DNA of 64,000 nt from UBA1141 sp963665155 (lineage in GTDB: Bacteria; Chloroflexota; Dehalococcoidia; Lucifugimonadales; UBA3495): positions 1,612,001 to 1,676,000 of the forward strand of contig OY761986.2 of the NCBI GenBank assembly GCA_963665155.2, in the 5' to 3' direction. The position numbers were made by a program, and so were the translations under genes. The first letter of the stretch is position 1, and each line of letters begins with the position of its first letter. This document shows positions 33,264 to 42,275 of the stretch, piece by piece. The notes under the pieces are model-generated. The model worked only from the letters and a program-made list of their open reading frames with translations, made no database searches and was not told the DNA's origin.

Positions 33264-34475
33264 TTAGTACACTTCGTTGAGTACTTCTTCCAGTTCTGAG
33301 GCGTCGTTGACGGGGCGGGCGTTGCGGTGCAGACCGTAGTCGGTCATGGCGTCTTCGGCAATTTTCTTGATGCCTGCAGCATCCACGCCAACTTCGGAAA
33401 GCCGGACCGGCAATCTCAATCTCATGTAATTCCCCGTAACTTCATCGGCCGCAGCCAAAGCCGCTGTATGGTCGTCGTAGGAGTCCCGATTGACGCCCAT
33501 GATGGACGCCAGACGCGCCAGGCCCGAAGCGTTGGCGGTGGCGTTGAACCTCATCCCGGGCGCAGTCAATATGGAGTAAGCACCACCGTGACTGCATTCC
33601 TTCGACCTTGTATCCAGCGAATGGGCAAGGGCGCTCACCACGCCAAAGCCGCCGCCGGTGGCTCCGCTGTCGCCAGCCCGGTTGTACAAAAACGCCGCCG
33701 CCGCCAGATTAATGCGGACAGCGTCGTCATCGGGCCTGGTTTCGACTAGAGGCAGGTTGTCATGCATCAGACGTAAGGCTTGAAGCAGGTCGGCTTCGGC
33801 CAATGGGTTCGCCTGCACTGGGGCTTGCAGGCCACCGATTATTCCGCTGTAACAGGAAGCAGCAGCGCTGACGCAGAGTTGAGGTGACGCTGTTAACATG
33901 GCGTCACTGTCCCAAAAAATTGCGCTGGGCCTTGTTTTCGGGTCGAAAAACTCCAGGCGATGTCCAGATTCCGGGTCTATTACCGCTGTGCCCGCTCGCG
34001 TTGCCGCCGTTGTGGGCGTGGTTAGCACCAAGATGTTAGGAATCTTGGGTTGCATCAGCCGAGGACTCACCGGTGGTTGGCCCGCAGGGTATTGGGTGGC
34101 CAACTCGCGGGCGTCGCCGTTTTCCGCCAGCAAGATAATTATCGCTCTGGCTGTGACCACAGCGCTTCCTCCGCCCACCGCAACGATCATGTCCGCGCCA
34201 GCCGCAGCGGCTTGGGTCACGCCTTTCTGTACCGAGGGCAGCGGGGATCCGGTTTCCGCTTCATCGAATATACCGACCAAGCGGTCGCCCAAAGCGTCGC
34301 CTACTCTTTCCAGGAGGTTGGTTTGCCGGGACACTGATTGGCCGCATACCGCCAAGACTCGTTTGCCGCCGACGCGGTCCAATTCATCACTCAGACGGTC
34401 CAGGGACCTGGGCCCCGCATGGACTCGCACGGGATAGCCAACAGCGCGAAAGGAAGGGGAAGCCGCCAACTTCAT
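33264..34475 (-). CDS. Iron-type alcohol dehydrogenase family protein with incomplete metal site
   Basis: The 403-residue protein has the family architecture: an N-terminal dinucleotide fold with GGGSAVVTARAI (family text GGGSxxDxAK) and TTPTTAATRAGTAVI, then an all-helical metal domain. Of the four metal ligands, the two C-terminal histidines are present (ALAHSLD and ECSHGGAYS), but the Asp and first His that normally lie in a GMDALTHAIE-type helix are not: the sequence there reads CVSAAASCYSGI. Maleylacetate reductases and some family members also vary, so activity without iron is possible. Its stop is 188 bp from the GMC start downstream on the same strand; the two may be co-transcribed through the repeat. 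Confidence 0.8.
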   Translation of the reverse strand: MKLAASPSFRAVGYPVRVHAGPRSLDRLSDELDRVGGKRVLAVCGQSVSRQTNLLERVGDALGDRLVGIFDEAETGSPLPSVQKGVTQAAAAGADMIVAVGGGSAVVTARAIIILLAENGDARELATQYPAGQPPVSPRLMQPKIPNILVLTTPTTAATRAGTAVIDPESGHRLEFFDPKTRPSAIFWDSDAMLTASPQLCVSAAASCYSGIIGGLQAPVQANPLAEADLLQALRLMHDNLPLVETRPDDDAVRINLAAAAFLYNRAGDSGATGGGFGVVSALAHSLDTRSKECSHGGAYSILTAPGMRFNATANASGLARLASIMGVNRDSYDDHTAALAAADEVTGNYMRLRLPVRLSEVGVDAAGIKKIAEDAMTDYGLHRNARPVNDASELEEVLNEVY

Positions 34476-34927
34476 CTCCTTGGAATCGTTAGAATAGTTA
34501 GAATCGATTTCGAGAATAGTTCTCGTTCTAGATTAGACTGGGGCAAAGGTCAGCTAAGGACATATGTTGCCACTAGCCAAGAAATTTGGCAACAAGGCGT
34601 GTCCTGCAGTTTGCTACGTTAGGCTACGCCATTCCCGTGTCAAGCCCACCTATTCCGATAAAATCCAGATTGTGTGGCCCGGATCAATTAATCATCCATC
34701 CCCAAAACGAGCCTGGACGGTAGCCTACGCAAGTGCAACGGACAGTACACCTATATAAATGAAAACTCGATAGGGTAGGATTGCAAGGCCAGGTTTACTA
34801 CAACGTCCTGAACTGGTAGTTTATGCAAACCGATGGTTATTAGCCGAGGCTGGCTGGCCGCCGATAATGTCACCAAGTTCGGCCAACCGGAGTCAGTACC
34901 GGAAGTCTGCCAAAATGGAGATGTGCC
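34476..34927. other. Gene-free region between the iron-ADH and ThDP-enzyme genes
   Basis: About 450 bases. Near 34490-34525 short direct repeats of ttagaat and an imperfect hairpin occur. I see no gene, tRNA or riboswitch. It should contain the two divergent promoters. Confidence 0.4.
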
Positions 34928-36558
34928 ATGTCCACCATGACCGGAGCCCAAGCTTTGACCCGTTCCCTGGCCAGGGAAGGAGTGGAGGTAGTGTTCGCCC
35001 TACCCGGGGTCCAGATCATGGACGCCTTCGACGCTTTGTATGACGAACCGGGCATTCGGGTAGTTCTGGCGCGCCATGAACAATCGGTGGCTCACATGGC
35101 CGACGGATACGCTCGCACCACCGGAAAGCCGGGAGTTGGCTTGGTGGTACCCGGCCCAGGAGCGTTAAACGCCACTGCGGGGCTGGGAACAGCCTACGCA
35201 ACATCTTCTCCGGTGATGCTGATATGCGGTCAAATCGAAAGCTACAACCTGGGACAGAACCGAGGTGCGCTCCACGAACTTCCCGAGCAACTAGAGGTCT
35301 TTCGGCAGATCACCAAGTGGTGCGGTCGCAGCACCACGGTTCAAGAGATTCCGGGAATGGTCCACACTGCCATAGAGCAACTGTCCACTGGTCGGCCCAG
35401 GCCGGTGGAAATCGAAGTGCCCTGGGACGTGCTGCCAGCCAGCGCCGAGACCGAATTGATGGAGCGGGAGGTGTTTCCTAAACAATCCCCGGAGCCGAGT
35501 CAAGTCAAAGAAGCGGCAAGACTACTGGCCGGCGCCAAGAGGCCCCTGATTTGGGCCGGAGGAGGCGCCAGGGAGGCTGACCTGTCATCGGAGTTACTGG
35601 AGTTGGCTCAAGCCCTTAACGCGCCGGTAATTACCACACCGGAGGGCAAAGGGGCCATCCCCGAAGACAACCCTTGGTCCCTGGGCGGCTATTACTACGG
35701 TCATGGTCCCGGAAGCAGAGCATTACCCCAAGCCGACGTTATTCTGGCCGTGGGCAGCCGACTTCACCTTTCGCCCAAGATGCCTTGGGACATCCAGCCT
35801 CACCAGAAGGTAATACAGATTGACGCAGACCCGGAAGAAGTGGGCCGCAACCTGCCGGTGGCGGTGGGGATTTGCGCCGACGGGCGGTTGGGCTTGCAGG
35901 CCTTGTTGGAGGAGTTGGGAGGCAAGACCCACGCCAGCGAATGGACCCAAGACCAGGCCAGCAATATTCGTCAAGAAACCCTCCGGGACTTGAGAGAGAT
36001 GGCGCCCCTCCAAATGGAGATAATCGACACCATCCGGCAGGAGTTGGATGACGACGCTATCATGGTCGCTGGCACAACCCAGATTGGTTACTGGAGTTAC
36101 CTGGCGTACCCGGCCTTGAAACCTCGATCCTTCCTCACATCCAGTTACTTCGCAACCTTGGGATATGCTTTTCCCACTGCTCTGGGGGCCAAGGTCGGCA
36201 ATCCACACCGTCAGGTGGTAGCCACCATCGGCGACGGTGGATTCGGGTATGCGCCACTGCGGTACAGGAGGAAATAAACGCCGTCACAATCGTTTTCAAC
36301 AACCAAATGCTGGGAGCTTCGTTTAACGACCAACAACTACGCTTCGGTGGCCGAACCATCGGCAGGAGGCTGCACAACCCGGACTTTGTGAAACTGGCTG
36401 AAGCATACGGTGCTTTAGGCATGAGTCTAGACAGTCACAAAGAACTGGGAGATGCGCTCCGCAGTGCTCTGGCAGCCCAAAGGCCGGTGGTTATTGAGGT
36501 GCCGCTACCCAATCTACCGCCACCCTTCCAGATTTCGCCAACTGGGGCCAACAAGTAA
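34928..36558 (+). pseudogene. Frameshifted thiamine-diphosphate enzyme (acetolactate synthase-like)
   Basis: The first 449 residues (MTGAQALTRSLAREGVEVVF, LARHEQSVAHMADGYARTTG) match the acetolactate synthase/oxalyl-CoA decarboxylase group. At about 36250 the frame breaks inside the ThDP motif: after GDGGFGYA the frame hits a TAA (36275-36277), while the next frame carries on with ATAVQEEINAVTIVFNNQML up to 36558. Compared with the usual GDGGFxxxxxELATAVQ text, the encoded region is shorter by about four residues plus one base, which suggests a deletion of about 13 bp. The rest of the protein is intact, so the lesion is recent, or an error in the assembly. The encoded enzyme as read would lack a working cofactor site. 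Confidence 0.8.
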
Positions 36559-36750
36559 TCGCTTTGGTTGCCGCTCTTGTCCCTCGAATAATCCGCTTCA
36601 TAGCGGTGGTGAACCGTTGGACGAGTCCAAGGTTAACCAATCGAGCCCTTCGGGAAATAAGGCGCAGACTTATTAGAAACCCTAATCAAGGCCCCTGTAC
36701 CTTGACCTCTGGCTCTGCCCGTGTTAATTTTTGGGCGGAAACAGAATAGC
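36559..36750. other. Short gap before the cobalamin riboswitch
   Basis: About 190 bases with no gene. The promoter of the bluB transcript should lie here; I do not see a convincing -35/-10 pair. Confidence 0.35.
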
Positions 36751-36944
36751 GTGCGGTGCCCCGTTTCTATATATTGGATATATGGGAAAGCGGGGAGAAT
36801 AGGGAAGCCGGTGAGATTCCGGCACGGGCCCGCCACTGTATATGGGTAGCTCTCCGGCATGCCCCAGCGCAGCCACTGTTCCGGACCACCGGAGCGGGAA
36901 GGTGCCGGACGGCGTTGATCCATAAGTCAGAAGACCTGCCGCAC
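36751..36944 (+). promoter_or_regulatory. Cobalamin riboswitch controlling bluB
   Basis: The aptamer core is readable: ggtgagattccggcacgggc, cgccactgta, a second agccactg, gggaaggtgccg, and the B12 box cataagtcagaagacctgcc. Outer arms GTGCGG (36751-36756) and CCGCAC (36939-36944) close P1. A terminator stem follows at 37055-37091, so binding of adenosylcobalamin most likely ends transcription before bluB. The target gene makes the lower ligand of cobalamin, so the logic is end-product repression. Confidence 0.95.
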
Positions 36945-37054
36945 AAAAAGCCCATGGGCATTTGGCTCAACGAGCCAGCACTTTTTCGAGCTGTGCCGTT
37001 GCCAATAATCCGGGTAAAATCCGCTTCGTGGATTGAGCGGGCGTCTTTGAATGC

Positions 37055-37091
37055 AAAAGCCCGCGCCTCATTTACGGCGGGGGCTTTTTCT
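37055..37091 (+). terminator. Riboswitch-controlled terminator ahead of bluB
   Basis: aaaagccc (37055-37062) pairs with gggctttt (37081-37088); a T-rich tail follows. It lies between the cobalamin aptamer and the bluB start and is the expression platform. Confidence 0.85.
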
Positions 37092-37179
37092 TTTTCTGTG
37101 GGTTCACGTTTTGGCACTTGAATATTGACCATGACTGGGAATGGCGGGGAACACATAGGTGGTTGAGAGGGAAGTCGAC

Positions 37180-37947
37180 ATGGGTGATTCTGAAACAGAT
37201 TCGACGGGCACGTCTGACTCGGAAAGTTCCGGGGTCGACAATTTTTCGGACTCCGAACGAATGGCAGTGTACCGGGCGATTTACGAAAGACGGGACATGC
37301 GGCACTTTCGCAGCGACCCCATTCCCGATGATGCCTTGGCCAGAATTATCCAAGCCGCCCACCACGGGCCTTCCGTCGGCTTCATGCAACCTTGGGACTT
37401 TATCGTGATAAAAGACGCCCAGATACGTGGGCAGGTCAAAGACTTATTTGACCGGGAGCGTCAGGCCGCCTCCTGCTTTTTCGACGAGCCCAGACGTTCC
37501 CAGTACTTGTCCCTCAAACTGGAAGGCATCTTGGAAGCCCCGATCAGCGTGTGCGTTACCTGCGACTCAACTAGGGCTGAAGAGGTGCTGGGCAGGAACG
37601 CCGTCCCCGAAGCCGACGTCTACTCGACCTGTTGCGCAATTCAAAACCTGTGGCTGGCCGCCCGCTGTGAAGGCATTGGCGTCGGCTGGGTTAGCATTCT
37701 CAAGACCCGCCAGCTAAGAGAGATTCTGGGGATACCGGCCCACATCTCACCGGTCGCCTTCTTGTGTCTGGGATACCCCACACAGTTTTACGAGAAACCG
37801 ATGTTGGAGCAAGCAGGTTGGCGCTCCCGGCAACCGGTGGACCCACTGGTTCACCTGGATGGGTGGTCGGGACAATCCGGTTCAGAATGGGACGCTTTTC
37901 TGGAAGAGTTGGGCCGCGTCCCGCAAGCCGAAACCGGACAAAATTAA
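37180..37947 (+). CDS. bluB: 5,6-dimethylbenzimidazole synthase (BluB)
   Basis: BluB is a nitroreductase-fold enzyme that cuts up reduced FMN to form DMB, the lower ligand of vitamin B12. The sequence shows the BluB form of the fold: YERRDMRHFRSDPIPDD, AAHHGPSVGFMQPWDFIVI, the GIGVGWVSIL segment, and the C-terminal LCLGYPTQFYEKPMLEQAGW. I prefer the ATG at 37180 (preceded by gagaggga) over the in-frame GTG at 37159. The first 25 residues are Ser/Asp-rich and not conserved. Expression is under the cobalamin riboswitch directly upstream, which agrees with the function. No other cob genes are in the window. Confidence 0.93.
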   Translation: MGDSETDSTGTSDSESSGVDNFSDSERMAVYRAIYERRDMRHFRSDPIPDDALARIIQAAHHGPSVGFMQPWDFIVIKDAQIRGQVKDLFDRERQAASCFFDEPRRSQYLSLKLEGILEAPISVCVTCDSTRAEEVLGRNAVPEADVYSTCCAIQNLWLAARCEGIGVGWVSILKTRQLREILGIPAHISPVAFLCLGYPTQFYEKPMLEQAGWRSRQPVDPLVHLDGWSGQSGSEWDAFLEELGRVPQAETGQN

Positions 37948-38010
37948 CAACTAGCTCACACAATACCGGACCAACTGAGTCAAAACGCACTCAAGCGCCA
38001 TGCTAAAATA

Positions 38011-38511
38011 TTGCTTCAGTCAATTACCCGAGATTACCCGAATTCTCCGGAGCGATTCATTTTGCCTTCAGACACCCAGCGCATAGATCGTTACCGCAAA
38101 CAGAGCATTAATCTGCTGCAAAGCGCATTGCAGCAGATTAAACAAGGTCATTGGACCCGTTCCGAGGACCTGCTTTGGGGCAGTCTTACCCTGGCGGTCA
38201 AAGGGGTCGCCGTGAGCCGGGGAGACCAACTGACCACCGATGAAGAGGTGCGGGAATACACCTCACGGTTGGGCAACGAGCAGCGGGACCGCCGCTTGCG
38301 GGAAGCATTCACCCAACTATCCAACTTTGGCGATGCCGTGGAGCGCCTGAGAGAGTCGCGCTTCAGGGTGGACCGGATAATCCCCATGCTGGAGGACGTT
38401 AGCTCGGCCATCGAGAGGTTGTGGGAGATGGTGCCAATGGCCGACTCGACTACTGAGTCCCCAAGCGCTGAGACGGAAATTGTCGAAGATACCGAACAAG
38501 ATAAAGTCTGA
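38011..38511 (+). CDS. PaREP1-like/HEPN-type helical protein
   Basis: The protein is all-helical, with text RYRKQSINLLQSALQQIKQG, RSEDLLWGSLTLAVKGVAVSRG, and a long helix ending IERLWEMVP. This resembles the PaREP1/HEPN superfamily of small proteins, whose members are often RNases or nucleotidyltransferase partners; the conserved RxxxxH of active HEPN RNases is not evident. A TTG at 38062 has ccggag upstream and may be the true start (149 residues); the TTG at 38011 has none. It ends 18 bp before mtaB on the same strand, so they likely share a transcript. A 10-bp near repeat (attacccgag, attacccgaa) occurs at the 5' end. Confidence 0.5.
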   Translation: MLQSITRDYPNSPERFILPSDTQRIDRYRKQSINLLQSALQQIKQGHWTRSEDLLWGSLTLAVKGVAVSRGDQLTTDEEVREYTSRLGNEQRDRRLREAFTQLSNFGDAVERLRESRFRVDRIIPMLEDVSSAIERLWEMVPMADSTTESPSAETEIVEDTEQDKV

Positions 38512-38529
38512 CGGGTTGCATCTCCAATC

Positions 38530-40131
38530 ATGTTAAGTGAGTCCGGTTCCGATGCACTATACAGCGACGCTCCGAATCAAGCCTCCAGAGCGATTTACCT
38601 ATCGATAGACAGGTCTGAAGCCGCCGAGGCTAAAGACCATTCGCCGCAATTCAGAAAAAGCGATAGCAGCTTGGCAGACGCGGCGGGTCCTCCGACGGCA
38701 GCCATCCACACTCATGGCTGCAAGCTCAATCAGGCCGACAGCGAGGCCCTAATCCGGCGCTTCGCCGAGGCCGGGTACCGTATTGTGGAATGGTCCGACG
38801 GGGCCGACGTCCTAGTGCTGAACACCTGCACAATTACGGCCACCGCCGACGCCAAAGCCCGCCAAGCGTTGCGAGGGGCAAGCCGCCGCACCAACGGCAA
38901 GGCATTGGTCGTTGCCACCGGTTGTTACGCCCAGAGAGCCGAAGAGCAACTGGCCAAGGTGGACGGAGTGTCTCTTGTGGTGGGGAACACTGGCAAGGAC
39001 CAGTTGGTCGCTACCGTAACCGCCGCCCTAGACCAAACCCAGCGCAGTCGTCTTATCCCTATTTCCGTTGGAATAAGCAGCGGCTTGGTTGGGAGCGTTC
39101 TCGGCAAAGACCGGACTCCCGATGATCCTCCGGACCGTGGGCCACTGCGGTTAAAGGTCGAATCCGAGCCTGCGCAGCAGCGCACCCGCGCTATGATCAA
39201 GATTCAGGAAGGATGCGACCAGGTTTGTGCGTACTGCATCGTCCCCAAGGTCCGTGGCCGGGAACGCAGCATTCAACCCGACGATTTGCTGAGGGAAATT
39301 AACCAACGGATCGATCAGGGCTGCCAGGAGGTCGTGCTCACTGGGACCCAGTTGGGCACCTACGGGTTCGACCTCGGCGTCACGACCCTTACTCAGGAAA
39401 CCCCAATTAAACTGGGGCTAGGTGGGGTCAGGCCCGGCCAACCTACTCTGGCTGGGCTGCTACAACGCATATTGAGAGAAACTAGCATTACCAGGTTGCG
39501 AGTGTCGTCGTTGCAACCACAGGAAATCACCGAAGCTTTACTGGAGCTATGGTCAGACCCCCGGTTATGCCCCCATTTCCACCTGCCCCTTCAGAGCGGA
39601 TGCGATCAAATATTGAAGTCCATGCGCCGCAGGTACGACACGTCCCAGTTCGCCGCCAAGGTGGAAATGATACGAAAGACGCTTCCCAGCGTTGGTATTA
39701 CCACAGACCTAATTGTCGGATTTCCCGGCGAGGGCCCGGATGAGTACCGGACAAGCAAGGATTTTGCCCGGTCCATGGAGTTCAGCGATATACACGTGTT
39801 CCCGTATTCGCCCCGGCCCGGGACCAGCGCAGCTTACCTGAAGGACACAGCGACGGGCACAGTTAGGCCGGGCAACGTCAAAAAGGAGCGCGTTGCGGAA
39901 ATGGTCGGGATAGCCGCTGATGGCTTTCGCCGCTTCCGCCGTGAGCAAATTGGCAGCCACCGGCCCGTTTTGTGGGAGTCTAGCCAGAAAGGCTCCCCAA
40001 CGACATGGAACGGGTTGACGGATAACTACATCCGAGTCCGGACCCAAAGCGACGCCGATCTGCGAAACGTGGTCACCCAGGCCAAGCTGTTGCAGCTTGT
40101 TGAGGAAAGTGTACTGGTCAGCCTCAAGTAA
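38530..40131 (+). CDS. mtaB: tRNA-t6A37 methylthiotransferase, MtaB-type radical SAM enzyme
   Basis: The 533-residue protein belongs to the MiaB/RimO/MtaB family of methylthiotransferases. The UPF0004 part is clear (HTHGCKLNQADSEAL, LNTCTITATADAKARQ, VVATGCYAQRAEE, three cluster cysteines), followed by the radical-SAM motif CDQVCAYC and the family text LPLQSGCDQILKSMRRRYD. The order and the GCKLNQ start fit MtaB rather than MiaB. MtaB adds a methylthio group to t6A37 to give ms2t6A; the t6A itself is made by TsaD, encoded at 18176. The first 50 or so residues are an unconserved extension. Terminator at 40210-40231. Confidence 0.9.
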   Translation: MLSESGSDALYSDAPNQASRAIYLSIDRSEAAEAKDHSPQFRKSDSSLADAAGPPTAAIHTHGCKLNQADSEALIRRFAEAGYRIVEWSDGADVLVLNTCTITATADAKARQALRGASRRTNGKALVVATGCYAQRAEEQLAKVDGVSLVVGNTGKDQLVATVTAALDQTQRSRLIPISVGISSGLVGSVLGKDRTPDDPPDRGPLRLKVESEPAQQRTRAMIKIQEGCDQVCAYCIVPKVRGRERSIQPDDLLREINQRIDQGCQEVVLTGTQLGTYGFDLGVTTLTQETPIKLGLGGVRPGQPTLAGLLQRILRETSITRLRVSSLQPQEITEALLELWSDPRLCPHFHLPLQSGCDQILKSMRRRYDTSQFAAKVEMIRKTLPSVGITTDLIVGFPGEGPDEYRTSKDFARSMEFSDIHVFPYSPRPGTSAAYLKDTATGTVRPGNVKKERVAEMVGIAADGFRRFRREQIGSHRPVLWESSQKGSPTTWNGLTDNYIRVRTQSDADLRNVVTQAKLLQLVEESVLVSLK

Positions 40132-40209
40132 CGATGAAATATGTTACCTGTACTTGAGTCGAGACTGCGTACGGGTGAGCCGGAAACAACTGTAGCGGAG
40201 AATAGAAGT

Positions 40210-40231
40210 GAGGCCGATTGGCCTCTTTTTT
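40210..40231 (+). terminator. Terminator after mtaB
   Basis: gaggcc (40210-40215), loop gatt, ggcctc (40220-40225), then six T. Confidence 0.9.
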
Positions 40232-40346
40232 GTGCTGGCCGGTCGCGGTGGATGGTCAACATATAGACTCTAACTGAAAATCCGCGCCTTTGGGTTCTTC
40301 TTAGGCACCTACTCTGCTCTTGCCGACTCCGCTCTTATGGAGCCAA

Positions 40347-40387
40347 TGCTGGGCTGTCGGGCAGGCTAGCCATCCAGCAGCCCAGCA
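40347..40387. repeat. Hairpin between mtaB and the MBL-fold gene
   Basis: TGCTGGGCTG (40347-40356) and CAGCCCAGCA (40378-40387) form a 10-bp stem with a 21-nt loop. No T-run, so it is not a standard terminator; it may be a weak 3' end for the converging genes. Confidence 0.7.
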
Positions 40388-40448
40388 TCAAAACCGATCC
40401 GTGGAATCTAGTCGATAATCGTGGGTTAAGGGCCTTGCTCCAATGGGG

Positions 40449-41303
40449 TTACAGCTCAACCGGCTTTAGGTATCCCATTTCCCCCCGGCGCTCCAGGTAG
40501 CCTGCCCTGGTATCGTGTCCATGGGAGAAGACCAGCAGCCAGCCCTCGCGCTCAGCCTGGTTCAGCAAATCTCGCTTCTGAACAAGGGTATCCTCAGGAG
40601 AGCTATCGAAGGCGGATATTACCGTCAGGTTCAGATGGTGGGGTGTCGGCACTATGTCGCCCAAGAACACCACCCGTTCGCCACCGTGATTGAACATTAC
40701 AGATTGGTGACCCTTGGCATGGCCATCGGTCACGATTACGTTCAACCCAGGGAAAATCTCGGCGTCCCCATCTAGGATCTCCAGTTGGCCTCGCTCGTCG
40801 ATGGGCTTGAAGTTATCCGAACGGTGTGTGTCGTGACAACGCTCATTTGGGTTGCACGCTTCGTCCCAACAACTCTGTTGAACGTAGTAGCGGGCCTTGG
40901 GGAAGGTCGGCATAACGTTGCCCGCCCGGTCCAGCCTGGTACAACCACCGCTGTGGTCGAAATGTAAGTGAGTGAGGATAACCGCATGAATATCTTTGGG
41001 GGTCAGGCCGAAACCTTTGAGTCCCTTGAGTAGCCGGCTGGGCACCAAGCCCAGATTTTCCTTGTCGTTTTCCGCTTCTTTAGAGCCCACACCGGTGTCA
41101 ACCAATACGTTCCGGCCGCACACCTGAAGCAGCATGCAATTGAGCCCTAGAGTCATACGGTTTTTTCGGTCGGTTACCACGCTGTTTTCCCAATTCATCT
41201 TGGGAACTTGCCCGAACATGGAGCCACCATCGAATTTTATGACCCCATCGCTGATGATTTTCACAGCTGTCGACATCATCTCTACACCCAATCCCTCTTG
41301 CAA
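40449..41303 (-). CDS. Metallo-beta-lactamase-fold hydrolase
   Basis: The protein has the MBL metal motif THLHFDHSGG, with later ligands in DGHAKGHQS, FLGDIVPTPHH and SHGHDTRAG. It resembles the lactonase-like branch of the fold (quorum-quenching and N-acyl hydrolase type), though the fold serves many reactions and the substrate is unknown. The listed start is a TTG. An ATG pair at 41276-41279 (MMSTAVKIISDG) is more likely to be the start by family length, giving about 275 residues. It converges with mtaB. Confidence 0.85.
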   Translation of the reverse strand: MQEGLGVEMMSTAVKIISDGVIKFDGGSMFGQVPKMNWENSVVTDRKNRMTLGLNCMLLQVCGRNVLVDTGVGSKEAENDKENLGLVPSRLLKGLKGFGLTPKDIHAVILTHLHFDHSGGCTRLDRAGNVMPTFPKARYYVQQSCWDEACNPNERCHDTHRSDNFKPIDERGQLEILDGDAEIFPGLNVIVTDGHAKGHQSVMFNHGGERVVFLGDIVPTPHHLNLTVISAFDSSPEDTLVQKRDLLNQAEREGWLLVFSHGHDTRAGYLERRGEMGYLKPVEL

Positions 41304-42275
41304 AATTCTTGTAACTTTGCCCCACCGTCGAAGCAGCTCCCCCCAAACCTAGATTTCAAAAACTGGACCGCTATGTAACCCGGATTGTGTAACCCGGATC
41401 ACGTAACTCGAATAGTGAAACCCAGAAACCTTGTTAGCGAACCCGGATAGGGAACCCAGGAAAATAAATCCAATAAGAGATAATTGCTGTTGTGTAATCC
41501 CGGTTGGAAAAATAACTACTCTGTTTTTAAAAAATGGTTGGCGATCGGAAGCTTATCTTGCGGGGCATCCACTGTGACAGGCGGTCATTGACTTCCCTCT
41601 TCTAGAGGGCTTAAAGTCGCTCTAAAGTTACCTCCTGATTATCCGGATGTTGGTTATTCACGGGTTCTTAAAATGAGAAAAGTTTGTGAGCCGAACTCAG
41701 TACCCTTTCGAGACAAATTCCCTGGGTAAACACCTGAAATAAGCGCCCGGGGTTCCACTTGGCGTCACCGGACGGATTGATCTTATGACAACTAGGGTTT
41801 GTCTAAACTTCCCCTTTTAATTCAATATAAGATATTGAGTAGGAAACTGACGTTTGTCAAGGGTTTTCCAAATGAATTTTTTGGACAGTTTTTAGACATT
41901 TCTCACGAAAAAGATTAAGTTAGGCATAATCCGTTCTCAACGGTACAATTAAGTTTTAATTATTTTCTAATTTTTCGCTTAAATTTACTTTCTTCATTTT
42001 TCCAAAACTAATAAATTTCTGACGTTATTGTTAACCGATTTCGGGTCATAGTCCCGGCATCGCAGTTGCATATTCAAGTCGGCTCCAGCCCCCAATCCAC
42101 ATCCGCCTAAATCAGTTCGGATAATGCTATACTACCGGCCATCGGACGAATCTATTCGATGGCTGACGGTAGCAATTTAGCGCCAACCTAACCTGACTTT
42201 ACTGTGCGAGTCCACAATGCTCGTCCACTGTGCTGGGCTTGTATGCTGGGCATGGCACTTACTTGAGGTTGAATT
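41304..42275. other. AT-rich 970-bp intergenic region with degenerate aacccgga repeats
   Basis: No supported gene. Between 41370 and 41460 the motif aacccgga(t) or close forms recur about every 15-25 bases (for example near 41378, 41392 and 41440, with weaker aacccaga and aacccagg). From about 41800 to 42030 the DNA is notably AT-rich (runs such as ttaattattttctaattttt), unlike the rest of the window. I see no DnaA-box cluster that would make it an origin, and no terminator. It is an unusual spacer upstream of the DUF1800 gene. Confidence 0.55.

Noticed and set aside
28103..36700. A shared 16-mer (taatcaaggcccctgt) near 28103 and 36682
   Set aside because: A single 16-base match in 64 kb is near the chance expectation and the flanks do not align.
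41304..42275. Replication origin in the AT-rich spacer
   Set aside because: I found no cluster of DnaA boxes and no dnaA, dnaN or parAB genes near; one or two loose matches to ttatncaca are not enough.
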